Positions 32,991-44,741 of a DNA stretch of 64,000 bases are shown here, piece after piece. A model generated the notes under the pieces. The model saw only the letters and a program-made list of their open reading frames with translations, searched no databases and was not told where the DNA came from. A program made the translations under genes and the position numbers. Origin of the DNA: Gigantopelta aegis (Eukaryota; Mollusca; Gastropoda; Neomphalida; Peltospiridae). The stretch is taken from contig NC_054712.1 of assembly GCF_016097555.1 (NCBI RefSeq), positions 50,550,753 to 50,614,752 on the forward strand. Direction: 5' to 3'. Within the stretch, counting starts at the first letter, position 1, and the number at the start of each line of letters is the position of its first letter.

Positions 32991-34600
32991 TCGGTTTGTT
33001 TTCTCGTGCACTGTCACGGGGATTCTATAATTCCCGTAACTGAATAAAACACGATTATCAAAATATCTCTCCTAACTGTATATCTATTAGATCTCTCTGT
33101 AACAGGCTGTTAAACCCTAGTATGGCTCGTCTCTAGGTATGATCAGAGATACGATCTTATATAAAGTATATATTATTATAGCACGTTAGTTCACTAGAAA
33201 CACAACAAAAACACAATACACTTTGGAATCTGTATTAACCTACGCTGACAAATGTACAGCCGTAGTAGTTAATTAATAACAACAATAATAACAACCCAGA
33301 ACTGATCACTTAATTAGTTAATCTCTAGGTGTCTAGTTACACAATATGCGAATCACTTCACCGTGACACAACACCCACACGTGTGATAATTGAGACGCTT
33401 CCAGGATAAGTTAATTAATAAAGGAATTACCACTCTATTCCTAACTGGTTAATTTTTAATTAACCCTTACTACTCGTTCAGTAACGTGTGATAATTGAGA
33501 AACGCTTCTTGGGGAACTTAATTAATAAAGGAATTACAGCTCTATTCCTAACTGGTTAATTTTTAATTAACCCTAACTACTCATTCAGTAACCTTGTAAC
33601 ACAGAATTAATACTGGTACCTATCACAATAAAAACAATAACCTACAGTTTACCTAGGTCTTCTAGGATGACTGGCTAAGCTTTATATTACCAACTACTCG
33701 TATAAAATATAGAACAGTAAGACTACGATTTACTTCGTCAGATGACCGAAGACACTGTCTAAAGAATATTGGTATAATACAGTATTAAAATATTAAAAGT
33801 CACATCAATCACATCAAGGTTATACACAGAGCAGAAATAAAATATTTACCAGTCCAAACGGACAACGTTCCCGAGAAGCCTTCCTTTTCTGGTTCTCCTC
33901 CATATCTCTAAAAACTAGCTATTTATTATTAAAATCAGAATTCGCCTGGGGGTACAAGGCGGTACCTCCCCCTATCATCTGATATTTCCACCGCGACCAA
34001 GCGGTATTATTTCTCTCTGATCGTCAGACTTACTGACGCCATCGTCGCCAAATCACGGTCGTCGAAACCGCACTCGCAGAGGTATTACGTAACTACTCGC
34101 CACATGGCCTCCACAGCTGGACTAAGTGCATATTGGAATGCCCGATCGCGCGAAGTATTACGTAACAAGTTGCCCACCTGGGCTACGTGCAATGAACTGC
34201 ACACGGCCCTCTAACACAATTAAAATCGCCACAGGCGAAACAAATTTAAGAGCATATTCCGTCACATGCACGGTTCGCGCAATCAACATCCGATTTGTTG
34301 TTGTTCATTTGTGAGATTTGTCTTCACAGTTCGTGAACATTTTCAGTAACAATAAAGTTCAGACAAGTAAGTATCTCAATACAAAACGTTACAAACCCTT
34401 AAAACCAATAATTTTGCTAAGTCCTACGATATCTGGAGAGGGGATACAACCAGGACAGAACAGTTGGAACATGTCCAGGAGAGGTGAAAAGAACGCACCC
34501 CAAGTCTGTGAAATTTGTCGTGACGTAGGCATTGTTGTGCTTCGAGCGACATCTACCGGTGACATCAGAATACAAACTTTCAAAATTATTGGGACATGGT
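32990..34600. other. Unclassified insertion-like DNA
   Basis: It contains a 106-bp tandem duplication (33380-33593: GTGATAATTGAGA, TTAATTAATAAAGGAATTAC, CTATTCCTAACTGGTTAATT) and CpG-richer DNA with two GTATTACGTAAC motifs (34083, 34154). No reverse transcriptase or transposase frame was seen. It may be a non-autonomous element. Confidence 0.4.
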
Positions 34601-35370
34601 ATTTATCGATATAAAACCTGCTTTTTCACTCCATTTGATAAAAACGTGATCTAAGTGTGTTACAGGTAGATTAACCAAATTATAATTTATTTTCGCTGGA
34701 TGGATCTAGGGTGTGCGGCTTTAATAGTTAAAAATAACTCCAATATAAGACACATACTGTTTTTGTTTGTGACCTAAAAGCCAATAACGTTTGTTTTCTA
34801 TATTTGGAAACATGGATTTTTCTTTTCTTATTTTCTCTCTATCTAGCTGTTTAAATTCTCTTTTGTTATATATTTATTCTGTCATTAATTTTGTGCTCCA
34901 AATTTGACTGTTTCAATTAACTAGTAATTTGATTGAATGCACTTTATATTTATGTATCTATTGTAAGATAGATTTCAGTGCCCCAACCCTGACATTAGCA
35001 ATATATAAATATCTGGGGCAATAAATATTTTAAAAAAAACAAAAAAACTTTTATAGACAAAATATTTTAGACATGTCACGTATGCAAAGGTAGCGCTTGA
35101 CAAAATTAGCAACCTCTCTCGATGGTAAGTCTGGAATTACCCGAGTTTAAAAACAGAAAGAAAATAAAAGAACCCAATCAAGTTTAGCGTATTGGTTGAT
35201 GTCTGTATTTGCAGGGTAGTACACACCACAATATTAGTATAACCAGTGTTGATTATTCCCTGTAGGTTGTGCTCATGACGGGTGAGACCGGTGGGGCAGG
35301 ATATGCTCACCTGTCGCGAACCCCTGATGTCTAAGCTAGTCCTGGTCGTGGTAGTCATCTTACGGGCGGG

Positions 35371-36138
35371 GGCGGGACGTCCCCCAGTGGTAAAGCGCTC
35401 GCCTGACGCACGGTCTGTCTGGGATCGATGCCTGTCGGTGGGCCCATTGGGCTATTTCTCGTTCCTGGCGGGACGTCGCCAGTGGTAAAGCGCTCGCCTG
35501 ATGCACGGTCTGTCTGGAATTGATGCCTGTCGGTGGGCCCATTGGGCTATTTCTCGTTCCTGGGCGGGACGTCGCCAGTGGTAAAGCGCTCGCCTGATGC
35601 ACGGTCTGTCTGGAATTGATGCCTGTCGGTGGGCCCATTGGGCTATTTCTCGTTCCTGGCGGGACGTCCCCCAGTGGTAAAGCGCTCGCCTGATGCACGG
35701 TCTGTCTGGAATTGATGCCTGTCGGTGGGCCCATTGGGCTATTTCTCGTTCCTGGCGGGACGTCCCCCAGTGGTAAAGCGCTCGCCTGACGCACGGTCTG
35801 TCTGGAATTGATGCCTGTCGGTGGGCCCATTGGGCTATTTCTCGTTCCTGGCGGGACGTCCCCCAGTGGTAAAGCGCTCGCCTGACGCACGGTCTGTCTG
35901 GAATTGATGCCTGTCGGTGGGCCCATTGGGCTATTTCTCGTTCCTGGCGGGACGTCCCCCAGTGGTAAAGCGCTCGCCTGACGCACGGTCTGTCTGGAAT
36001 TGATGCCTGTCGGTGGGCCCATTGGGCTATTTCTCGTTCCTGGCGGGACGTCCCCCAGTGGTAAAGCGCTCGCCTGACGCACGGTCTGTCTGGAATTGAT
36101 GCCTGTCGGTGGGCCCATTGGGCTATTTCTCGTTCCTG
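35371..36138 (+). repeat. Tandem array of eight 96-bp SINE head units
   Basis: Unit starts (GGCGGGACGT) lie at 35371, 35467, 35563, 35658, 35754, 35850, 35946 and 36042, with the next, SINE-attached head at 36139. Each unit equals the head-1 region up to TTTCTCGTTCCTG. The pol III boxes have decayed: A-box TAGCCCAGTGG became TCCCCCAGTGG or lost bases, and B-box GGATCGATCCC became GGAATTGATGCC. As 96 is divisible by three, a 252-codon minus-strand frame stays open; it is not a gene. Confidence 0.93.
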
Positions 36139-36517
36139 GGCGGGACGTAGCCCAATCTCATTAAAATCAGATCCACTGGCCTGTACTATAGCGGAGCTGA
36201 TTTTAATCAGATTGGATGTAGCCCATTGGTAAAGTGCTCGCTTGATGTGCGGTCAGTTTGGGATCGATCCCCGTCTATGGGCCCATTGGGCTTTTCTCGT
36301 TGCAGCCAATGCACCACGACTGGTATATCAAAGGCCGTGGTATGTGCTATCATATCTGTAGGATGGTGCATATAAAAGATCCCTTGCTACTAATGGAAAA
36401 ATGTAGCGGGTTTTCTCTCCAAGACTATATGTCGAAATTACTAAAATGTTTGACATCCAATAGCCGATGATTAATAAATCAATGTGCTCTATTGGTGTCG
36501 TTAAACAAAACAAACTT
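36139..36517 (+). mobile_element. SINE, head 1, tail B, with a 60-bp insert in its head
   Basis: The array runs directly into this copy. The head is interrupted after GGGACGTAGCCCA by a small inverted-repeat insert, then resumes GGATGTAGCCCATTGGTAAA. Core and tail B are intact. Confidence 0.88.
36153..36212. mobile_element. 60-bp foldback insert
   Basis: AATCTCATTAAAATCAGATC and GCTGATTTTAATCAGATT are imperfect inverted repeats. GTAGCCCA of the host SINE occurs on both sides, as expected for a target duplication. Confidence 0.7.
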
Positions 36518-36951
36518 CAACAAACGTTTCCTAGGGGTGGTGCAAGAGGTATAGTATGAAACATTCTGTTACGGATCTCCTATGGCAGTCCTCCTAAGGA
36601 CCAGCACCTGGTCGTGGGTCATGGAAGCAAACACGACTTTGCCTAACTTCCTTTCGGCTCTGTCTTTTGCAGAGATTCGATTTTGATATCGGAATACGGA
36701 TTTGTCGTTGAGACGGACTGGTTATTTGTAGTGTGGCTTTACAATGTGCTATCTCAAGGTTACAGTACCACAGTTCGCTATTTTCACATTTACCTCTCAC
36801 AAATAGCTGCACGTTGATCAATACCACTTGCATATTTAATGACTCGGGAATGTCAAAAGTATAAAGTACGTGTTCGCCGTTGTAAAAAGGGTTGCGTTCA
36901 GTATAACTAGGTTCCTGTCTTATCAAATTAAGTAATTAAAGTTAAAGTTTC

Positions 36952-37662
36952 TTTTGTTTAACGACACCACTAGCATATTGATTAATTAATCATCGGCTAT
37001 TGGATGTCAAACATTTTGTAATTCTGACACGTAGGCCTAGTCATCAGCAAAAGTTTGTTTAATTTAAGGACGCCACTAGAGCACATTGACTTTTTATCTT
37101 ATCATCGGCTATTGGACGTCAAACATACGGTCATTCTGACACTGTTTTTAAGAGGAAACCCGCTGTCGCCACATAGGCTACTCTTTTACGACAGGCAGCA
37201 AGGGATCTTTTATTTGCGCTTCCCGCAGGCAGGATAGCACAAACTATGGCCTTTGTTGAACAAGTTATGGATCACTGGTCGGTGCAAGTGATTTACACTA
37301 GAGCCTTGCGGAGCACTCACTCAGGGTTTAGAGTCTGTATCTGGATTAAAAATCCCATGCCTCGACTGGGATCCGAACCCAGTACCTACCAGCCTGTAGA
37401 CCGATGGCCTAACAACGACGCCACTGAGGCCGGTACCTAGTCATCAGAGAAAACCCGCTACATTTTTTCCTAATGCAGCAAGGGATCTTTTACATGCATT
37501 TTCCCACAGACAAGAAAGCACATACCACGGCCGTTGACCAGTTGTGGTTGGAACGAGAAAACCCCCAGTCAGTTGAAGGGATCCACCGAGGTGATTAGAT
37601 GCTGCGACGCAAACACCTCAAGGGAACATTTAACCGACTGAACTAAATCCAGCCCCTCTAAA
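36952..37662 (-). mobile_element. SINE, head 2, tail B, interrupted by another SINE
   Basis: Parts 36952-37047 and 37436-37662 rejoin at the duplicated CCTAGTCATCAG. Its head reads GATTTAGTTCAGTCGGTTAAA on the minus strand. Confidence 0.88.
37048..37435 (-). mobile_element. SINE, head 3, tail B, nested insertion
   Basis: Flanked by the 12-bp duplication CCTAGTCATCAG (37036-37047, 37436-37447). The minus-strand head is GGCCTCAGTGGCGTCGTTGT with B box GGGTTCGGATCC, followed by a unique middle (CCCTGAGTGAGTGCTCCGCA), the shared core and tail B. Confidence 0.92.
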
Positions 37663-37851
37663 GTTTTATAAAATCAGATTATCCACACAATTTCGCAAGT
37701 TGACCGCCGGAAGCTAGAAAAGGCCGTCAGAGACAGATGAGTTGCACACGACAGCAAACTTGTCAACTACAGGTCTGGCATAACGTTACGAATTGTTCGC
37801 CTCAACTGAACGCGCTCCCAATTCCATTGACCGCTCTCTAAAAAAATCGAA

Positions 37852-37942
37852 AATATATATATATATATATTGCGGTAGTGATGATGATGATGATAGTTGT
37901 GATGGTAGTGATGATGATGGTAGTGGTGGCTGTAGTTTACAA

Positions 37943-38012
<70 letters not shown>
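37852..38012. repeat. Compound microsatellite (TA), (GAT/GGT), (TA), T-run
   Basis: TA runs at 37853-37870 and 37945-37983, a GATGATG/GGTAGTG tract between them and about 28 T at 37984-38012. Confidence 0.95.
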
Positions 38013-38015
<3 letters not shown>

Positions 38016-40271
38016 CTAGTAAATTAAATGATTTGCTTGCGATTTTGCTATGGTAAATGCATTGTATTGGTGGAGTTCGCTAGCGCCATCATAAACCGCA
38101 ACATTTGATAAACCTGTTGTCGATCACTAGCTGTGAAGGGACATAACTCACCGGAGGGATCGTAAATAGCTGCGAAAATACCTGTTTTAGTAGTACCGCT
38201 TAAAGTGCACTATGTGCCGGATTCCCGTTACGCATCCACTCGTTGTGTTTGTTATTCCTCGAATCGAAGGTGTCACAGCAACATGTGGGGTACGGTCGTA
38301 AACAGACGAAGCTGGTCGCTGCAAGAGGCACCGTTTGATATACACGTGTCGAGAAAACTCAATAAGAAAGCAGCATGTCTGGTGACATGTATAATTCCTT
38401 TATTATATGAATAATCTGCAGGATTAAATTTTCGCCATCTGTTTGCTGCCCAATGCATATAAAATTCTTGATCATTGTTGGAAGCGATTTGTAAAGACCC
38501 ACGAGCACGTGCCGCAGTAGTATTTTAAGAGATCAATATTCCGGCGTTTCGGTCTTTCATATGTATCCTTCAAGATTTGATTTGAAATTTTATTGCTTTA
38601 AAAAATTTTTAATTTGCACAAGTTTGCCAACATATATTATCGACTATAATAATAAATTTAAATATTTACAATCTGAAGTTTGAACAGAACAGCATGTTGC
38701 CTGGGAATTATTTTTTAAACATTCGATATCCAACGGCGGATGTAAAATCATTTTAGGGAGGGGTGAAACTTTAAAAAAGGAACCTATATTAATACATTAA
38801 ATACTGGATTTTGAAGCTTTAAAAAATGCGAAAACTAATGTCTGAATATTACACACACACACGCGCGCGCATACACACTTATAGGCCTACTTCAATAAAT
38901 TATATTTAAATAATACATAATTATACTTTAACAAACTATGAATATTGTCATTGTTATATTTTGTTTGTATATTAATAGACAACTCATTTATACTGTTCAT
39001 GTATTTATGAATAAACTGATTTCACTTTATTCTGATTTGAATTCAGACTGGATAATATTAAATAAATGGAGAAAAAAACCCCTAAATTAATATTTGCGTT
39101 TCTTTTGTTGTCCAGTGTATGATGGATTTGATCAAAGTGTTGATTTAAAGGAACAGGCCCTATTTTCAACCCGTGAAAATCAACACTAAGTTTAGTTAAT
39201 CTACAAACCTGTAACACATTTGGATAAAGTTACAATTGAGTGAAACATTGGTCTGTGACTTTGAAATGGTGTGTCGTTAAACATTCATTCATTCATTCAT
39301 TCATTCATTCATTCATTCACTGAAATGGTGAAACACCCTCTAAAAATAGACTAAAAATATGAGAAATGCATTTTGTGATATTAAAAACACTTCGAATGGA
39401 CGGAAATGGATAATCTAAACAATAAAATGTAAGTAAAGTATGATTTCATTTATCAAAAAAACGGCTCTAATAGTAAAAAATATGCCTTAGTGTTTAAAAA
39501 CTAGGGTATGTCCCTTTAAACTAGAAATTGTGAGTAAGTCTAATATTTAATTCACCAGTGGAAAATAAACCCAACTGACATTAAAATGTTTACACTGCCT
39601 AACTAAGGTCAGGGACTATTAGATTAACTTTTACCTCCTGTTTTATACTGCTCCTGAAACACGAATATTTTAATATCTGAATAATTTAAAATAAAATAAA
39701 ATAAAACTAAAAGTAATATTGACGTTTGATTTTTTGTTCAGTATAATACGTAAGATCTCTCCCATTTACAAGTGACATGTTTACCAAAACACTGCAGACA
39801 GAAGAAAACAAAACCCGAATATCACACGCATGCACACACAAACAGACGGATGCACACATACCTGACAGAATGCATGAATGAGCGAACGAATGAATGAATG
39901 AACGAATGAATGTTTAACGACACCCCAGCACGAAAAATACATCGGCTATTGGGTGTCAGACTGGTAGTGCAAACAAATAAGGTGATGAACTTCAATATAA
40001 AAATTCAAGATTTAAATAAAAACAGTGTAAAGAACTATGCAAAAATACAAATATCACAGATAGATACTGACTTTTACTCAAAATTTCAATTTGTGCTGTA
40101 TTGGCCATTCTCAAAGAGAATGTTACACCCCTACACCACGGTAAGGTTACAGCACGCGCAGGGGAATGAGCGAACGAACGAACGAATAGATGATCAAACA
40201 GCGATCTTGTATATGCTGCACCACCTGCGTAAAGAACATGATATGACCCATTTTTAATACTGACACAATAA
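38013..40271. other. Intergenic, repeat remnants, no gene
   Basis: It includes a TTAA/GGGACA second-family copy (39149-39515) that carries a (ATTC)n insert, CA/CG dinucleotide runs near 38855 and GAATGAAC repeats at 39885-39912. No splice-bounded coding stretch was seen. Confidence 0.45.
39149..39515. mobile_element. TTAA/GGGACA repeat, second family, with microsatellite insert
   Basis: TTAA at 39145-39148 and 39516-39519; right end CTAGGGTATGTCCCT. GTCGTTAAACATTCATTCATTC sits inside, near 39272, between two copies of TGAAATGGTG. Confidence 0.75.
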
Positions 40272-40468
40272 CAGAGCCGTACCCTCGGGGGGGGGGGGGG
40301 GGGGGGGCAGTTGCCTCTCCCCGAGAATCTCACTTTTTTCTTGTTTTTTTTTTTACTCCAGAAAATATTATACACATCTCAGAGTTTAATTTGTATAGTG
40401 TTTCATTTGTTTATAAAACGTAGTGCCCCCACCCACCCACCCCGGATTTTGATCAGGGTACGGCCCTG
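40272..40468. mobile_element. 197-bp MITE with CAGAGCCGTACCCT ends
   Basis: Left CAGAGCCGTACCCTCGGGG, right AGGGTACGGCCCTG; CAATAA directly flanks both ends. The interior is a 22-base G-run and C-rich sequence. Confidence 0.75.
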
Positions 40469-40894
40469 CAATAACCACTAAAACACTCTTACTGAATCGA
40501 CGTTTCTATTATCATTGTCGTTACAGCTTAAATTTGAGATCCGATACCGTGATTTATTGTAACGTGAGAAAGTTCAACCTTGTTGCATTTTAATACATAA
40601 TCGACGTTACCGTCTGATACAAGGGTGTCATCATATTTGTACAACAATAACACTGGCACTGGAGGACGAGTAATCGCGGTCGCCTAACATTAGATGAATG
40701 TGATATAGTAGAAGACGATGGTACCAGCCAAATTGCTCGCGAACGTTCGACCTCTTGAAGACGCTCTTTGTTCTGAACGTTTGTTTTCTTAAAGATTTAC
40801 ATTACAAACTAAATAAAAATATGGGTTCTACGTTTTATTTAGTATTTTTGAACTGTAACTTTTATTTTAATTTTATTACATCATAGCTGATAAA

Positions 40895-41280
40895 GAAAGA
40901 AAGAAATGTTTTATTTAACGACGCACTCAACACATTTTATTTACGGTTATATGGCGTCAGACATATGGTTAAGGACCACACAGATTTTGAGAGGAAACCC
41001 GCTGTCGCCACTACATGGGCTACTCTTCCGATTAGCAGCAAGGGATCTTTTATTTGCGCTTCCCACAGGCAGGATAGCACAAACCATGGCCTTTGTTGAA
41101 CCAGTTATGGATCACTGGTCGGTGCAAGTGGTTTACACCTACCCATTGAGCCTTGCGGAGCACTCACTCAGGGTTTGGAGTCGGTATCTGGATTAAAAAT
41201 CCCATGCCTCGACTGGGATCCGAACCCAGTACCTACCAGCCTGTAGACCGATGGCCTGCCACGACGCCACCGAGGCCGGT
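40895..41280 (-). mobile_element. SINE, head 3, tail A
   Basis: Exactly bounded by the 13-bp duplication CATAGCTGATAAA (40882-40894 and 41281-41293). Same head and middle as the copy at 37048, but joined to tail A with CTTT repeats at its end. Confidence 0.95.
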
Positions 41281-41364
41281 CATAGCTGATAAATGATAAC
41301 GTCGAAATCAAAGTGCGTGTCTTCCTGAATTCAGTACTGTAAAACGTTGAACAGGTCTAACAGA

Positions 41365-42765
41365 AATACCTATTATCAGTTCTTTATTAACTTTGAGCTT
41401 TACAGCTCACCAGTATACACACACAAATATAAATAAAAAGGCTGTTGCATTCAGAGAGGTAGCAAGCTGGTTTAAAACTTTAATATTATTAATACTTAAT
41501 AATAGTACAACTTTATGAGTTGAAGGTTTCTTCCAATAAAAAGATTTGATAAAAAAAATTCCAAGACGGTGCGGGACGTAGCCCAGTGGTAAAGCGTTCG
41601 CTTGATGCGCGGTCGGTTTGGGATCGATCCCCGTCAGTGTGTCCATTGGGCTATTTCTCGCTCCAGCCAGTGCACCACGACAGGTATATCAAAGGCCGTG
41701 GTATGTGTTATCCTGTCTGTGGGATAGTGCATATAAAAGATCCCTTGCTGCTAATCGAAAAGAGTAGCCCATGAAGTGGCGACAGCGGGTTTCCCCTCTC
41801 TCTATCTGTGTGGTCTTTAACCATATGTCCGACACCATATAACCGTAAATAAAATGTGTTGAGTGCGTCGTTAAATAAAACATTTCCATCCTTCTTCTAA
41901 GACCGTCATATTTGGGACATTCTAGTAGCATATGATATTCATCTTCAATTTTGTTTAGATTACAATAATTACATATTCTATCTGACCTATTTCTATACCT
42001 TCCGGTTTCTATCGCTAAAGGATGGGCAGACAATCTATGCTTAGTTAATAAAATGCTATTGTGCTTCGGGATATATTTTTGCAAATAGTATTGTAAACAC
42101 ACACTCGATCTACAAGATGTTTATATAGAATACACTTAGGGGAATTATGTATCTTACTAAATAAAGACTGTTTAACATGATCAAAAACACGAATTTTAAT
42201 TAATGATAAAAAATATTTGTCATTTACAAATGGTTGGCTTACCCATAAATTACCAGAACCTAATGACATAAGCTTATTTTTTTTTAAAACATACCCAATT
42301 AACGTTAAAAACATTGGATTCTGCAAGGTTGAATAGTACAGTGTATGCTTCTTTAAAAATACTGTTTCTTGTCGAAAGCAATCTAAACCAATATTTGATC
42401 ATGCGAAACAGGCGAATATATTCCATGGGAATTCTTCCCAATTCAAAATAAACCATCACATTACAAGTTGATTTCTTTACACATAATAGCCGTTTACAAA
42501 AGTCCAAATATAATTTCTTCATCTCATTACCTTTACAAAATCCCCACACTTCACATGAATAGCATAAACTACTACTATCAAAAACATCTAACATTGTTTT
42601 ACAGTTTACACTCAAAGGTTTACATTTAGAATACTGGTTAAAAAAAGCTTTACGACATTGGTCTGCTAAATGTTTTAGTAAAAAGCTAAATTTATTGTTA
42701 TATCTAAAAGGAACACCTAAATAACAAAACTCATCTTTAATATTATCAGAGATGTATGTCGCTGA
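41365..42765 (-). pseudogene. Non-LTR retrotransposon, 3' part, split by a SINE
   Basis: Minus-strand frames give Y-L-G-V-P-F-R-Y, C-E-V-W-G-F, K-K-S-T-C-N-V-M-V-Y-F-E-L-G-R-I-P, then C-N-Y-C-N-L-N-K-I-E-D-E-Y-H-M-L-L-E-C-P and K-K-P-S-T-H-K. These are the C-terminal parts of a LINE ORF2. The sequence ends with AATAAAGAACTGATAATAGG. Frameshifts and the SINE at 41571-41898 disable it. The same family is at 63011-64000. Confidence 0.85.
41571..41898 (+). mobile_element. SINE, head 1, tail A, inside the LINE
   Basis: Target duplication AAGACGGT (41563-41570) and AAGACCGT (41899-41906), one mismatch. Near-consensus sequence with intact A box TAGCCCAGTGG and B box GGGATCGATCCCC. Confidence 0.93.
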
Positions 42766-42841
42766 TCACCCACAGCTTAGTAGTTTCATTGGTACATGAA
42801 TGGTTATTCTACAAGTCTACCTACTTCCCAAACATTAATTT

Positions 42842-42880
42842 CATTTAATTATTTACTTACTTACTTACTTACGTATTTAC

Positions 42881-42915
<35 letters not shown>

Positions 42916-43062
42916 CTTACTTACTGACTTACTGACTGACTGACTGACTTATTTGTTTGTTTGTTTGTTTGTTTGTTTGTTTGTTTTGTTCGTTCGTTCG
43001 TTCGTTCGTTCGTTCGTTCGTTCATTTATTTATTATTTATTTATTTATTTATTTTTAACTTA
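42842..43062. repeat. Mosaic of tetranucleotide repeats
   Basis: Successive blocks TTAC, TTAT, TTAC, TGAC, TTTG, TTCG, TTTA, each four to nine units long and most one base away from the neighbour. Confidence 0.95.
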
Positions 43063-43659
43063 TTTATTAAAACGAATGAAAACAAAATCCACGTATTTAA
43101 TGACAAATCTTTCCATTTTTCATTCTTTACCATCATAATTTATTACAGGGAACTTTTAACAAGTTCTTTAGATCAGTGAATTACAATGTTTGGCACTGAT
43201 CACGAATAACACGACGAACGGCATTTTAAAAACGCACCCTTACAGTTCATTATGTAATTATCCCGTCAATAAAAAGACTTGTTGGCATGAAGCAGTAGAC
43301 TTATTACAAAATCAATGTTGTGTTTGTTTTCGAAATAGGCGAACACAAAGTCAAACAAGTGCGCAGGTGTTATTGAATTATGCTAGTGATCATTGTAATT
43401 AATATGCATTTTACATAAGCCATTAGTTTGGTTTTTGAGAACACCTGTTGCAAGTCATCGGCGTAACTCGATGTCTGTACTTCGGTAGCCTTTGATAATT
43501 GTCCAGAATTACATAAACCTGTCCTAATGTTTGTAATACAAATGAATATAAAGCACGCGAGCATTGATCTAGCGATAATTAAAAAAACCCTCGTCATGGC
43601 TGCAAGTGCCTATCACACATTACGTACATATAGTTCATTTTGAAATAGATTATCAGACA

Positions 43660-43850
43660 CGATGATGATGATGGTGGTGGTGGTGGTGGTGGTGATGGTG
43701 GTGGTGGTGTGGTAGTAGTTGTGGTGTTGCTGCTGCTGCTAGTAATTATGATGATGATGATGATGATGATGATTGCGATAGTGATGATGATGATGATAGT
43801 TGTGGTGGTGGTAGTGTTAATGATGGTAGTGGTGGCCGTAGTTTACAAGC
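43660..43850. repeat. Trinucleotide GGT/GAT tract
   Basis: Blocks of GAT, GGT, GCT and GAT units. It resembles the shorter tract at 37875-37930, sharing GGTAGTGGTGGC-GTAGTTTACAAG, so the two loci may be copies. Confidence 0.9.
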
Positions 43851-44654
43851 AAATTAATATTAGGGAGGCGAATGTCGACCCGAGCAAATCGAGGGAGTGC
43901 TAGGGGGATCCGGGGGCATGCCCTCCACCCCCAATTTGTTTTTGAATTCTAGATGCCATTTAATGCCTTCTGCTGCATTTAAGAGACAACTTTGGTAGGT
44001 AATTCACTGATAATTTTATGACAATGAAAAAGTTTGTCTGATTTGTATGAGGTCTCACCATCGGTACCAATTTCTTTGACATATTTGGAAGTGTGCAAAA
44101 TGCAAATACCATTTTACATGTGTGTAAACTGTTTTAGTATGTATTACAAAAGAATAAACAAACAACAGAGCACAGTCAGTTGTTGCTATTATATGAAGCC
44201 AGGGTATTGAATCACCTCATAAAATGATGAAAACGTGGGCTAAGTGACATAACTCAGTTTAGCTTTTAAATTATAATTGTCCTACTACACATCAATACAA
44301 GTTACTAAATGAGAGCCTTAGGAAAATTAAAGTCGCGAAGTTGATTTGGCAGTGACATGTTTCATAGGAAAATTCGGAGAATTTCCCCGATGTTTGTTGT
44401 TGTTGACTGGTTAAACGTTACCGCCGTGCTTATTTTTCGACACACCAAATGTCGCACCAGAAATGGCACTGTTCTCGCGCCGGGTAAAGTCAATATTTTA
44501 CATCTGAAATTACATGATCGAATTAAAGTTTTATTACCACGGTAATCACTACATTGCACACCAACAAAAATTATAGGTTTTTGGGGGGGGGGGGGGGGGG
44601 GGGGGCAAATATTGGGGCGGCGTTCGCCGCCCCTGCCGGCCCAGTTCCGACGCC

Positions 44655-44657
<3 letters not shown>

Positions 44658-44733
<76 letters not shown>

Positions 44734-44741
44734 GTGTGTGT
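44658..44741. repeat. (TA)n(TG)n microsatellite
   Basis: About 35 TA units then TGTGTGTG. Confidence 0.95.

Noticed and set aside
35360..36118. 252-codon minus-strand reading frame
   Set aside because: It is the reverse of eight 96-bp SINE head units; open only because 96 is a multiple of three.
41571..41660. tRNA gene
   Set aside because: A and B boxes are present but the cloverleaf cannot be completed and the sequence continues into a SINE body; the same applies to the other SINE heads.
44357..44545. 62-aa plus-strand frame
   Set aside because: No domain, and the complementary strand is equally open.
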